The translations under genes and the position numbers were made by a program. From positions 37,920-101,919 of the forward strand of contig PMSX01000204.1 of assembly GCA_003167495.1 (NCBI GenBank): a stretch of 64,000 nucleotides of DNA. The letters are read 5' to 3'. This DNA comes from Bryobacterales bacterium. GTDB taxonomy: Bacteria > Acidobacteriota > Terriglobia > Bryobacterales > Bryobacteraceae. Below the pieces are notes generated by a model, which had not been told where the DNA came from, ran no database searches, and saw only the letters and a list, made by a program, of their open reading frames with translations. Positions 53,616 through 62,859 of this stretch are shown one piece after another; the first letter of the stretch is position 1, and each line of letters starts with the position of its first letter.

Positions 53616-55379
53616 ATGCGTCTGCTTTATATAGGTCGAACTCTGGTGCGTTGTGTCGCCGGGTTCGCGCTGCTCAGTCCGATAGCCTCAGCTCAGAGCC
53701 AATCGTGCTCGCACGACGATACAGAGTTAAAATTACCGCCAGGCTTTTGCGCGACCGTGTTTGCTGACGGTATTGGTCACGCCCGGCACCTTGTGGTGAC
53801 GCCCAGCGGGCTGGTTTACGTTAACACTTGGTCGGGTAGGTATTACGGCAATGATGTTCCACCGGCAGGTGGATTCTTAATAGCCCTGCAAGACAAAAAC
53901 GGCGCGGGAAAGGCTGATGTGATCGAGCGCTTCGGTGAAACCGTTCAGAGTGGTGGAGCTGGCGGCACAGGCATCGGCTTATATCAGGGCTGGATTTACG
54001 CGGAAATCAACGACCGAATCGTGAGATACGCGCTCCCGGCCGGCTCCCTCGTTCCGCGAGATCCTCCGGAAACGATCCTATCCGGTCTGCCGCTGGGTGG
54101 CGATCACCCCATGCATCCGTTCATCATCGATGGCAAGGGATCAATGTACGTGGATGTTGCCACCGCAACCAATGCCTGCCAGTTGCAGAATCGCCAACTG
54201 GCATCGCCCGGTTTGAAGCCTTGTACTGAACTCGAAACGCGTGGCGGAGTGTGGCGTTATGACGCGAATAAAACAAACCAGAAGTTTTCACCGGCGGCCC
54301 GTTATGCCACGGGGATACGCAATGCGGAAGGCTTTACGTTTGATGCCAGCGGCAAGCTCTTCGTGACCCAACACGGACGAGACCAACTGCATGCGAATTG
54401 GCCGAATCTCTACAAGGCTTCCGAAGAAGCTAGTTTGCCCGCCGAAGAGTTGCTGCTCTTGAAGCCTGGCGGCGACTATGGCTGGCCCGAGTGCTACTAC
54501 GACGGGGTGCAGCGAAAGCTGGTTCTTGCGCCCGAATACGGTGGTGACGGTGGCAAACAGGCGGGTGTTTGCGCGACCAAGATTGCTCCCGTGGCTGCGC
54601 TTCCGGCGCATTGGGCGCCCAACGCGATGGTGCGCTACGACAAAACGCAATTTCCAGCCCGCTATCGTAACGGAGTCTTCATCGCCTTTCATGGCTCATG
54701 GGATCGTGCGCCCTACGTGCAAGAAGGCTATAACGTAGTTTTTCAGCCGCTCGAAGGCGATCGTGCGACGGCCAATTGCGAGGTTTTCGCCGACGGTTTC
54801 GCAGGACCGGACGAAAGTCCGGGCGGCGCCGTACATCGTCCTTCCGGGCTTGCGGTGGGGCCGGACGGGGCACTCTATGTTTCCGACGACATACACGGCC
54901 GGATCTATCGAATCGTGTATAACGGCGGTGTTGCTAGCGGTGCCGCGAGCGGTTCTGCGGCGACTACTCCCTGCCCAAGTGCGTCGGCTCCCGTGCGTGA
55001 AGCGGTTCAAACAAGTGCCCAACCGCCGGAGGGAACTCATGCAAACGCAGGTGCTGCTGCTACCAAGCTGGCCGTTCCCGAAGGAGCTACCGTCGCGATG
55101 GTTGCTTTGGGCGATCGCATCTACCACGGCCAAGTAGGTGGAGCTCCCTGTGCCGGTTGTCACGGCACGAACGCCACAGGCTCGCCCTTGGGTCCTAATC
55201 TTACTTCCGGAAAATGGCTCTGGAGCGATGGCAGCTATGCCGGAATTTTGAAATCGATCAGAGAAGGAGTGCCCAACCCTAAGCAATATCGCAGCCCCAT
55301 GCCGCCGATGGGTGGAGCGGAACTTACTTCCGACCAACTGGCGGCGGTGGCCGCCTACATCTGGGCGCTGAGTCATTAA
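53616..55379 (+). CDS. Sorbosone dehydrogenase-like quinoprotein fused to cytochrome c
   Basis: 587 residues. Signal peptide (LYIGRTLVRCVAGFALLSPIASA), then a six-bladed beta-propeller of the GSDH/L-sorbosone dehydrogenase family that binds PQQ: LPPGFCATVFADGIGHARHLVVTPSGLVYVNTWSG, ATGIRNAEGFTFDASGKLFVTQHGRDQL, GGDYGWPECYYDG, and RPSGLAVGPDGALYVSDDIHGRIYRI. A Pro/Ala/Ser linker leads to a C-terminal cytochrome c domain with CAGCH (~512) and a Met in RSPMPPMGG. Electrons can thus move from sugar or aldehyde oxidation to haem within one chain. AGGAGG (53605-53610) fixes the ATG; the upstream frame from 53472 is not used. Confidence 0.9.
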   Translation: MRLLYIGRTLVRCVAGFALLSPIASAQSQSCSHDDTELKLPPGFCATVFADGIGHARHLVVTPSGLVYVNTWSGRYYGNDVPPAGGFLIALQDKNGAGKADVIERFGETVQSGGAGGTGIGLYQGWIYAEINDRIVRYALPAGSLVPRDPPETILSGLPLGGDHPMHPFIIDGKGSMYVDVATATNACQLQNRQLASPGLKPCTELETRGGVWRYDANKTNQKFSPAARYATGIRNAEGFTFDASGKLFVTQHGRDQLHANWPNLYKASEEASLPAEELLLLKPGGDYGWPECYYDGVQRKLVLAPEYGGDGGKQAGVCATKIAPVAALPAHWAPNAMVRYDKTQFPARYRNGVFIAFHGSWDRAPYVQEGYNVVFQPLEGDRATANCEVFADGFAGPDESPGGAVHRPSGLAVGPDGALYVSDDIHGRIYRIVYNGGVASGAASGSAATTPCPSASAPVREAVQTSAQPPEGTHANAGAAATKLAVPEGATVAMVALGDRIYHGQVGGAPCAGCHGTNATGSPLGPNLTSGKWLWSDGSYAGILKSIREGVPNPKQYRSPMPPMGGAELTSDQLAAVAAYIWALSH

Positions 55380-55528
55380 TCCATTGAATTACCAACGACT
55401 CCCTGGCAGGTGTTGCTCAGTCGCCAAAAACTGCCGAGATGACGACATATGGCAGCGCTGATCGTCACCTCGCGGGCTTGTTTTCAGGCACATCGATCGC
55501 CATCGCTTAATGGCTGTTCGATTGCCTA

Positions 55529-56233
55529 ATGCCCGGTATGGCACAAGCATCGTCGGCGACGCCGCGACCAGCGTCGATCGTTCAAACATCCTCACTTACT
55601 CTCGCGTCTGGTGTAACCATTCCTGATAGCGCAATGGCTCGCGAAGCCACCGAATTGGTTCGTGAGACAGAGAACTCATTGCTGTTCAACCATTCAAGCC
55701 GCGTTTACTACTTTTCCGCTGCAGCCGGCAAACGGAAAGGGCTCAGCTTCGATCCGGAACTGCTGTATGTCAGTGCAATGTTTCATGACATGGGCCTCAC
55801 TTCGAAACACAGCACCGCGACCGATCGTTTTGAGGTAGACGGAGCCAATGCTGCTCGTGAGTTTCTTCGTCAGCACAAGATCTCCCAACAAGACATTGAG
55901 ACAGTGTGGACTTCGATTGCCCTTCACACCACGCCAGGTATCCCTCAGTACATGCATCCGGTGGTTGCGCTATTGACCAACGGTGTCGAGATGGATGTTC
56001 TTGGAATCGCTTATTCCGAATTCTCCGACGCTGATCGCGGGGCGATTGTCGCCGCGTATCCGCGCACCGAGCGCTTTAAAGAAGACATCATCCAGGCCTT
56101 TTACGACGGCATCAAGCACAAGCCGGAGACCACATTCGGCAATGTGAAGGCAGACGTACTGGCGGACAAGAATCCAAATTTCCAGCCCATGAACTTCTGC
56201 AGTGTCATTCGCGGTTCGCAGTGGAAGGGTTAA
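55529..56233 (+). CDS. HD-domain protein, cyanamide hydratase-like
   Basis: 234 residues. HD metal-binding residues appear as NHSSRVYYFSAAAGKRKG, then LLYVSAMFHDMGLT with the HD pair, and VWTSIALHTTPGIPQ. The family includes cyanamide hydratase (Ddi2/Cah-like) and is often annotated as 'HD domain-containing protein' or phosphohydrolase. The ~25 N-terminal residues are low in structure and could include a poor start choice; MAREATELVRETENSL at ~36 is the first conserved part. It stands alone between the sorbosone dehydrogenase and catalase. Confidence 0.85.
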   Translation: MPGMAQASSATPRPASIVQTSSLTLASGVTIPDSAMAREATELVRETENSLLFNHSSRVYYFSAAAGKRKGLSFDPELLYVSAMFHDMGLTSKHSTATDRFEVDGANAAREFLRQHKISQQDIETVWTSIALHTTPGIPQYMHPVVALLTNGVEMDVLGIAYSEFSDADRGAIVAAYPRTERFKEDIIQAFYDGIKHKPETTFGNVKADVLADKNPNFQPMNFCSVIRGSQWKG

Positions 56234-56322
56234 GAAATCCGTGAATGCACGCAGTGGATCGTCCGCTGCATGGTTCAACCTATCAACTTTGTAAACAGAA
56301 CTTCCGGAAGTGAGAACTCATA

Positions 56323-57777
56323 ATGTCGAAACCCGAACGCTTTACTAATGCAACTGGTGCTCCCGTACCAGACAACACCAATATTTTGACAGCCGGTCGT
56401 CGTGGTCCGGCTTTACTCCAGGACATCTGGCTTATCGAGAAGCTCGCACACTTTGATCGCGAGGTGATTCCTGAGCGACGAATGCATGCCAAAGGCTGGG
56501 GCGCGCATGGAACTTTCACGACGACTCACGACATCACAAAGTACACCAAGGCAGCGATTTTCTCGAAGATTGGAAAGCAGACGCCGATGTTCGCGCGCTT
56601 TTCGACCGTCGCTGGGGAACGCGGGGCGGCCGACGCCGAGCGCGATATCCGCGGGACTGCTCTGAAGTTCTACACCGAGGATGGAAATTGGGATATCGTT
56701 GGAAACAATACTCCCGTTTTTTTCTTCCGTGATCCTCTACGCTTCTCCGACCTCAACCACGCGATCAAGCGCGACCCTCGCACCGGTCTTCGGAGCGCCC
56801 AGAATAACTGGGACTTCTGGACTCTTCTTCCAGAGGCACTTCATCAGGTGACAATCGTGATGTCCGACCGCGGAATTCCAAAGTCCTTCCGGCATATGCA
56901 TTGCTTCGGAAGTCATACATTCTCTATGTTTGATGTTGAGAACAAGCGCACTTGGGTGAAGTTCCACTTCCGCTCACAGCAAGGTATTGAAAATCTCACA
57001 GATGAAGCTGCCGCTGCGGTTGTGGCAAATGATCGGGAGAGCCATGGCCGAGATCTATTGAACGCAATCGAACGAGGGAATTTTCCGCGTTGGACACTCT
57101 TTATCCAGGTCATGACAGAGGAACAGGCAAAGAGGCTCAAGCACAACCCATTTGATTTGACCAAAGTCTGGCCCAAAGCCGACTACCCATTGATCGAAGT
57201 TGGTGTCATGGAGCTTAATCGTTACCCGGAAAATTACTTCGCAGAAGTGGAGCAAGCTGCCTTCTCTCCGGCGAATGTGGTTCCCGGAATTAGCTTCTCG
57301 CCTGACAAGATGCTACAGGGCCGGCTGTTCTCTTATGGAGATACCCAGCGATACCGCCTCGGCGTGAACTTTAATCACATCCCTGTTAATGCGCCGAAGT
57401 GTCCATTCCACTACTATCACCGCGATGGCCAGATGCGCACCGATGGAAACCTGGGCGCGACGACAACCTATAACCCGAATACCTGGGGATTGTGGGACAA
57501 CCAGCCGGAGTACGCTGAGCCGTCGTTCGCGCTAGAAGGCGATGCTAATCACTATGACCACCGCTTAGAGGATGATCACTGGGAGCAACCGGGCAATCTC
57601 TTCCGGAACATGACCCTTCAGCAAAAGCAGTTGCTCTTCGACAACACGGCTCGCGCGATCAGTGGCGCATCTCAAGAGGTCCTGGAGCGGCATGTTGCGA
57701 ACTGCAGAAGAGCCGACCCCGCTTACGGCAATGGTGTGGCACGGGCTTTGAAGCTGAATGTTCTGACAAGCGCCTAA
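56323..57777 (+). CDS. katA: Catalase, monofunctional haem type (clade 3)
   Basis: 484 residues, the small-subunit size. It converts hydrogen peroxide to water and O2 in the cytoplasm. Active-site His in [19 protein letters not shown], distal Asn in [24 protein letters not shown], proximal haem Tyr in [20 protein letters not shown]-binding residues around [12 protein letters not shown], seen here as [12 protein letters not shown]. No signal peptide, complete and unbroken. A perfect 13-bp hairpin follows, shared with the convergent cupin gene. Confidence 0.97.
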   Translation: MSKPERFTNATGAPVPDNTNILTAGRRGPALLQDIWLIEKLAHFDREVIPERRMHAKGWGAHGTFTTTHDITKYTKAAIFSKIGKQTPMFARFSTVAGERGAADAERDIRGTALKFYTEDGNWDIVGNNTPVFFFRDPLRFSDLNHAIKRDPRTGLRSAQNNWDFWTLLPEALHQVTIVMSDRGIPKSFRHMHCFGSHTFSMFDVENKRTWVKFHFRSQQGIENLTDEAAAAVVANDRESHGRDLLNAIERGNFPRWTLFIQVMTEEQAKRLKHNPFDLTKVWPKADYPLIEVGVMELNRYPENYFAEVEQAAFSPANVVPGISFSPDKMLQGRLFSYGDTQRYRLGVNFNHIPVNAPKCPFHYYHRDGQMRTDGNLGATTTYNPNTWGLWDNQPEYAEPSFALEGDANHYDHRLEDDHWEQPGNLFRNMTLQQKQLLFDNTARAISGASQEVLERHVANCRRADPAYGNGVARALKLNVLTSA

Positions 57778-57786
57778 CATGATCAT

Positions 57787-57817
57787 GAACGGGCAGCAAC
57801 TCAATTGCTGCCCGTTC
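57787..57817. terminator. Perfect 13-bp hairpin between catalase and cupin genes
   Basis: GAACGGGCAGCAA (57787-57799) and TTGCTGCCCGTTC (57805-57817) pair fully around the five-base loop CTCAA. It sits nine bases after the catalase stop and 17 bases beyond the cupin stop on the other strand. There is no T run, so it may end transcripts by folding or by blocking 3' decay. Confidence 0.65.
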
Positions 57818-57834
57818 TGATACGTCGCGCAAGA

Positions 57835-58287
57835 TCAGCGATCAGGATGAAACGGCATGCCGGGATGCCCCGCACTTGCGGGTTCTGGAGTCCGCAAATC
57901 TAAGTTGACAACAATCGGATCCTGCCCGTCTCTTACAACTACGGCTTCGCAAGTCTCTTCCAGGCTGGCGTTGATCTCCTGGTGCGGCACGAAAGGTGGG
58001 ACGTAAATGAAGTCGCCCGGCCGGGCTTCCTCGCTGAACTCCAACTGATCACCCCATCGCATTCGAATTCGGCCCTTTACTACATAAAGGACCGTCTCCA
58101 GCTCTCCGTGATGATGCGGTCCAGTCTTGGCATCCGGTTGAACCGCCATTGTGCCGGCCCACAGCTTGCTTGCGCCAGCCCTCGCATGGGTGATTGCAGC
58201 GGCTCGAGTCATGCCCGACGTCTGCGGCGTATTCAAATCAAGTTCATTTGAATGTACGATTTTGACTCCCTGTTTTGCCCAATCCAT
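57835..58287 (-). CDS. Single-domain cupin protein
   Basis: 150 residues, one conserved beta-barrel cupin with metal ligands in the first motif (GPHHHGELETVLYVVKGRIRMRWG) and second motif (GDFIYVPPFVPHQEIN). The N-terminal part GMTRAAAITHARAGASKLWAGTMAVQPDA is typical of the cupin_2 group related to mannose-6-phosphate isomerase-like proteins. It may be a dioxygenase, isomerase or binding protein; nothing marks a substrate. The ATG at 58287 has AAGGA ahead; the longer frame from 58359 is not needed. Confidence 0.85.
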   Translation of the reverse strand: MDWAKQGVKIVHSNELDLNTPQTSGMTRAAAITHARAGASKLWAGTMAVQPDAKTGPHHHGELETVLYVVKGRIRMRWGDQLEFSEEARPGDFIYVPPFVPHQEINASLEETCEAVVVRDGQDPIVVNLDLRTPEPASAGHPGMPFHPDR

Positions 58288-58499
58288 AGTAATCCTTTCT
58301 TCTCCTCTCCTGCATTTTTGCTGCCGCGAAGTCCTGTGCCGGTCCTGGACAAATCCCACAGTTTATTAGACAAGGACGCGAAGACGCTTGGTGGACACCG
58401 CTGATGCCCCCCCCACCATCCCTCTCCGGGTCGTCTTTGGAGCATATTACTGCTGAGTTCGACCTGCTGGCACGCCGCATCCGTGGCATCATAATCGGC

Positions 58500-59405
58500 A
58501 TGCGCTTCACTGCAGGCTTGTCCCTTTTTACCCTACTGACCATTCCCGCAGTTGCGCGAGCGCAAGGTGTTGAACCCGGGCAGCCGAAAGAGCCAGGTTT
58601 CGAGAGTACCGCACGACTCGTCGGTGTTCTCCCTGAGTTGAGTGAATTGCGAAAACTAGGCGCAGGCATTGCTAATACAAATCGTTGGCAAATCCTCTGG
58701 CTCCACCAGCACATTTCTGAAAGAGTTATGGCTACTTCGCTCCAGGTCGACGCTACCATAGCCCAGATCGACAACGAGATCTCACGCGCCAACGAACTGC
58801 ATAGCTACCTCGCAGACCGTCGCGACCGCACAGTGAACCGCGCTAATTTGCTGAGCGTCATCGTAGGCGGCGGCCTTGGTTCTACCAGCTCCGGCTTACA
58901 GCTTTCATCAGCCCGAACCAAGCCCGCAGCCGGGGTCGGCATCGGTGCTGGCGCGCTTTCCGCCACCCTTGCAGTGTTCGGTATTCAAGCGCAGAAGGGT
59001 AGAAGCAGCCGCTTCGACTTTGAATCCAACATGCTTGCGGAGTTTTTCGACCGCCCCGTTCTGCCGGATAGTCATTATCCAGCGACCATCTGGGGCTTTT
59101 TGAATGAGTCTGCTCCAAATAGTCCAGCCATTACTACTCGGAAGCAACAGCTGTTGCAAACTTGGATCCAGGTCAAACGGATTGACTCGCTCGCAAGCAT
59201 AGACAAAATTCAACGCCTCACCAGCCAGCCATCCGAACTGCTCAAACTTACCATCGATGATCTTGAGGACCGCGCCGCCATGCTCCAGGACGTTCGCGCC
59301 AGAATTTCGTTCCTGAAGCGTGACCTCGGCGCGTTCGTCGCATCTCTATCGTCCATCGGCGAGTCTGCCGAAACCAACTACCGGCCATTCTCCGATGATC
59401 AGTAA
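58500..59405 (+). CDS. Hypothetical exported protein with coiled-coil
   Basis: 301 residues with signal peptide (MRFTAGLSLFTLLTIPAVARAQ). A helical, coiled-coil-like stretch (SLQVDATIAQIDNEISRANELHSYLADRRDRTVNRAN) is followed by a Gly/Ala/Ser-rich hydrophobic segment (LSVIVGGGLGSTSSG ... AGVGIGAGALSATLAVFGIQ) that may insert in a membrane, then a soluble C-terminal half with RARISFLKRDLGAFVASLSS. I do not recognise the family. The start at 58500 is chosen for the signal peptide; the frame opens at 58404. No neighbour on its strand suggests a job. Confidence 0.7.
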   Translation: MRFTAGLSLFTLLTIPAVARAQGVEPGQPKEPGFESTARLVGVLPELSELRKLGAGIANTNRWQILWLHQHISERVMATSLQVDATIAQIDNEISRANELHSYLADRRDRTVNRANLLSVIVGGGLGSTSSGLQLSSARTKPAAGVGIGAGALSATLAVFGIQAQKGRSSRFDFESNMLAEFFDRPVLPDSHYPATIWGFLNESAPNSPAITTRKQQLLQTWIQVKRIDSLASIDKIQRLTSQPSELLKLTIDDLEDRAAMLQDVRARISFLKRDLGAFVASLSSIGESAETNYRPFSDDQ

Positions 59406-59682
59406 GTTCAATCAGTCGGGACACCTACTATAGATCTGAACAGTTCGTATGTTCTTGTTCAATCATTTCCTTCTCCGTCTTTTGGATGTTTTGGCTTCCT
59501 ACTGGGTGGCACAAGAAATTGGAGGTGCATGATTTGAGCTGATCGAAATCAGAGAATTACCCTCCTTCTAAGGCGAGGCGACATTCCCAGACATTCCGCT
59601 ATTTCGACGTACCAATGTTGAAGGAAATTTTGGCGCCCGGCTGTTTGCGCAATTAGCCCGAACGTCCCGCTTTATAAGAGAC

Positions 59683-59729
59683 GCGAGAGAGTGAGAGGGT
59701 TGGGGAGTTGGGGGTGTTCACTCTCTCGC
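59683..59729. repeat. 12-bp inverted repeat in a 770-bp gap
   Basis: GCGAGAGAGTGA (59683-59694) and TCACTCTCTCGC (59718-59729) are exact inverted copies around a G-rich 23-base loop. The whole 59406-60173 gap has no convincing gene. Two frames here (59708-60028 plus, 59653-59937 minus) overlap in opposite directions with no recognisable domain. Confidence 0.5.
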
Positions 59730-60129
59730 TGACTGAGGAAATTGCCCGTGTGCATTTTGGGGAGTCTGCAGATGGGCCCTCAAAGGGAGTCATTTTAAGG
59801 TTTGAACTTGGCGAGAAACGACCGCAGCTCTTTCCGAACTCGCTTGCGCCGAATCTTACCAGCCTCTCACGATCTAACATCTGCATTTCTTTAGCCATTG
59901 CCAGCGTAGGCGGCAAATACCGCATTGGGAACATCAAGACCGGAACTTGCGCTGTTGAGATCTGGACACGGAGTCACGCGGTCGACCTCTGCCGAAGCTT
60001 TATTTATTGGGTTGATGCGATTGGATAGCCATCCGCAACGATGGGGGAGGCCAACCTCGAAGACTGAGCTGGCAGTTCCACTTACCCAGAATGCAACACC
60101 ACCTCGAAGCGAAATAACATCTGATCTGT

Positions 60130-60144
60130 TGGCAAACGAAATGC
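60130..60144 (+). promoter_or_regulatory. Weaker sigma-54-like element before the hydroxyacid dehydrogenase
   Basis: TGGCAAACGAAATGCT has GG and GC in -24/-12 spacing, but the second block is ATGC rather than TTGC. Predicted start near 60156, immediately before GGAAGGAG (60157-60164). Confidence 0.3.
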
Positions 60145-60173
60145 TCTCTCTTCTCTGGAAGGAGCTCTCGATA

Positions 60174-61121
60174 ATGACGTCGGGAAATCACAATGGAACG
60201 GTCAACAAAGCCGGTAGCGGCAAGCTCGGTTTTATTGGTTTAGGCTACATGGGTTCGCGTATTGCAAAACGGCTGCTAGGAGCCGGCTACCCACTCGTTG
60301 TTTTCAACCGGAATCACGACAAAGCGGCGGCGCTTGCTTTTTCTGGTGTCGAAATCGCGGCCAGCCCCGGGGAACTTGCTTCCAATACAGACATTATTCT
60401 TTCTTGTTTGGCCGACGACCACGCAGTTCGGGGCGTCCATCTAGCGCTGGGAGGAGTGTTGGACTATGCCAAACCCGGAGCTCGCATTCTTGAGATGAGC
60501 ACCATCGCTCCCGAAACATCCCAACAACTGTCTAAAGCCGGCCGTGAGCGCGGCATTGAGATCCTGGACGTCGCAATCTCTGGGAGTACGGCCGCTGCGG
60601 AGTCTGGAGCGGTAACCCTTTTCGGAGGCGGAGACCGTGAGACATTCGAAAACGTCACATCGATCTTTTATCCGATTGCAAAGCAATGGTTTTACATGGG
60701 CCCTAGCGGGTCCGGCGTTGCCATGAAACTAGCTGTAAACACATTACTAGGAGTTGGCATGCAGGCAATTGCAGAAGCGGTAGCGCTCGGCCAGCTTCTT
60801 GGGCTCGAACGCGAGCTCCTATTTGAAACGCTGGCCAAAACGGCTGTCATCGCTCCCGCGCACCTAGGAAAGCTAGGGACTGCGAAGGCAAATGATTACG
60901 CGCCCCAGTTTCCGGTTCGTTTGATGGAGAAGGATTTTCTACTGATTTTGGCAAATGCCGCGAAACTGGGCGTCGCGATGCCTGCGACAGTTGCGGCGGC
61001 TAAAATTGCCGCAGCCGAGGCATCCTCCGGTCGAGAAGAAGATTTTTCTGCGGTCATTCGTGCCACTGAGCAGATGGCCAACGCAAAGGTTACGCCCATG
61101 ATGAGTAAGGCTTCAACCTAG
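60174..61121 (+). CDS. NAD(P)-dependent beta-hydroxyacid dehydrogenase (HIBADH/GLYR family)
   Basis: 315 residues. Rossmann domain LGFIGLGYMGSRIAKRLLGAGYPLVVFNRN (GxGxxG), DIILSCLADDHAVRGV, then the family signature around EILDVAISGSTAAAESGAVTLFGGG and the catalytic Lys in GPSGSGVAMKLAVNTLLGVGMQA. The last ~120 residues are the all-helical domain. The family reduces or oxidises small beta-hydroxyacids or semialdehydes (tartronate semialdehyde, glyoxylate, 3-hydroxyisobutyrate); which one is not decidable. GGAAGGAG nine bases ahead fixes the ATG at 60174; the frame is open from 59925 without homology. Confidence 0.88.
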   Translation: MTSGNHNGTVNKAGSGKLGFIGLGYMGSRIAKRLLGAGYPLVVFNRNHDKAAALAFSGVEIAASPGELASNTDIILSCLADDHAVRGVHLALGGVLDYAKPGARILEMSTIAPETSQQLSKAGRERGIEILDVAISGSTAAAESGAVTLFGGGDRETFENVTSIFYPIAKQWFYMGPSGSGVAMKLAVNTLLGVGMQAIAEAVALGQLLGLERELLFETLAKTAVIAPAHLGKLGTAKANDYAPQFPVRLMEKDFLLILANAAKLGVAMPATVAAAKIAAAEASSGREEDFSAVIRATEQMANAKVTPMMSKAST

Positions 61122-61225
61122 CGTAAAGTTCTAACTTGTCGCTTTCGTATCGAGTTCAGCGACGAACTTAGTGCGAGCAGGAGCGGGACGCTCCGACCTC
61201 AAACCTTCGCATCAGCCATCGAGCG

Positions 61226-62089
61226 CTACTTTTCAGCCGGGAGATAGCCATCCGTGAGCGTCTTCAGGAAAGAGACGATCTGATCTTCCTCTTCATCGGT
61301 AAGTCGCAAATTTCCGAGTTGCCTTCGATTCATGGTTTGCGGATACTCAGCCTTCGGCCAACAACTCACTTTTTCCCCCGGGTCGCCAACTCCGCAAGTT
61401 GGTAGTGAATCGCGGGTATTGTAGAAATGCACCACCTCCTTTAGACTCTTCAAGTAACCGTTATGCATATAAGCTCGGACGAAGTCTGGACGGGGTCTCT
61501 TATCTACATCCCGCAAGGTTGGAACCTTGAACCTCCCGAGGAATGGAGAAGCAAGGTTCGTCCAGGATGCATTGGGATTTGGCACGCCGCTTAGTCTGGG
61601 GGCATTCAGCAGAAATCCCCCTACGCCGGTGTCGACCCAATTGGGGCCACTCAGATTTGCCGCATATCCCTGCTCATCCGGCTTGTCCTCGTAATAGAAG
61701 GGGATTGCCGGGTTACGCGGTAGACCTAGGTTGCTTGCGGTGAAGTCAGTAAAAAGCGGTTCTTCGCCCGGTCCGCCGTCTCTGTGACATTCGTTGCAGT
61801 GTGTGACGCTGCTTCGAAACAGAGTGTAGCCGGCCTTTTCATCAGGAGTGAATTGCGCTTTGCCGGCCGTTACGTAGTCATATTTCGAAGAGAACTGATT
61901 GACTTCGCTCGACGATTCAAATGTAGCTATGGCCTCGGCGATCTGGTCGAAAGTTCTGTTCGAAGAGCCGCGATCCGTTACGCTGAGATGAACGGGCAGC
62001 GGATCGGAAGCGCGCGCCGGACCTGGTACGCCGCACACCTGATCGATATTCTTCGGCCATTTAATAGCAAATGCCTGCACGCCCCAGAT
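61226..62089 (-). pseudogene. Di-haem cytochrome c peroxidase (MauG/CcpA family), C-terminal fragment
   Basis: Second part of a split di-haem peroxidase: IWGVQAFAIKWPKNIDQVC, FDQIAEAIATFESSSEVNQFSSKYD, the second haem site CNECH in SVTHCNECHRDGG, then NWVDTGVGGFLLNAP, GRFKVPTLRDVDKRP and YMHNGYLKSLKEVVHFYNTRD, ending near LTDEEEDQIVSFLKTLTDGY. These match the C-terminal domain of MauG-like peroxidases. The frame breaks at about 62089, where one added A restores LEKEIWGVQAF with the upstream part. Confidence 0.8.
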
Positions 62090-62754
62090 TCTTTCTCCAA
62101 GACACGATAGGGGCGTTGCGACGCCCGGTATACCATACAAGCGGAATCGATTAGACCCATTTCAACAGGATTGAGCGGCGGTCCCTGAGCTTGTTGGGCC
62201 ACGGGACTATTGAGACGGATGCTGGTCGCCCGCATATCCCAGAAGCTTCCGCCAACGAAGTCGCCCTGCATAGCGTTGTAGTGTAAGACAGGTGAGTAAG
62301 TCGCGTACTCGTGAGCCTGGGGCATGCGGTTGCTAAATCGGGTACGAACCGATCCCGGATATGAGACGGTGGTCATGTTCAGCTCACTGACCGGCGCACC
62401 GAAACCCGTTTCCGGCATATGACAAAATGCGCACGCCTCGTTTCGATTGACGGAAAGATTCTTGTCGAAGAGGAGAAGCTTTCCTAGGAGTGCAACCCGC
62501 CGTGCATGGTCCGGCGAGGTAGTTAAGTCCGCGAGCGCAGCTGCTTCGGCGTTGTCAATGCGCACCTCGAGTTGCCTGATTTCTTCCTGTGCACGAAGCG
62601 AGAGGTGCACCTGCGGAAGTTCTTGTAAAGGCGGCTTCTCAGTAACGGCCGGTATGGCTGTTCCCATAGCCAGCTTGAATAGGAAACCGACACAAAGTAA
62701 CAGTACGAACATCGATGTTTTATTCCCAACTTCGTCTTTAGCCATGTCTTTCAC
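62089..62754 (-). pseudogene. Di-haem cytochrome c peroxidase (MauG/CcpA family), N-terminal fragment
   Basis: Starts with a signal sequence or anchor (TSMFVLLLCVGFLFKLAMG). It has the first haem site CAFCH in NEACAFCHMPETGFG, and SNRMPQAHEYATYSPVLHYNAMQGDFVGGSFWDMRA, the usual peroxidase insert. It runs to RPYRVLEKE at 62089; beyond that the written frame continues for 30-odd unrelated residues to a stop at 61978. Both haem sites survive in the two fragments, so the break is a single-base event in an otherwise complete gene of about 510 residues. The intact product would be periplasmic. Confidence 0.8.
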
Positions 62755-62859
62755 CTTTCCAATTGCGTTTGATGTCGACCGCAGGTTTGAACCTTGTTTT
62801 ATGGGCTAGTCAACTTCAGGAGTGCATCTCTCGTTCCGATGGCGTCGTAATGCCAAGCG

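Noticed and set aside
55401..55415. TGGCAGGTGTTGCT before the HD-domain gene as sigma-54 promoter
   Set aside because: Spacing between GG and GC is ten bases, two too short.
59653..60028. Two overlapping opposite-strand ORFs (94 and 106 residues)
   Set aside because: Neither has a domain, a good ribosome-binding site or plausible composition; they cross an inverted repeat.
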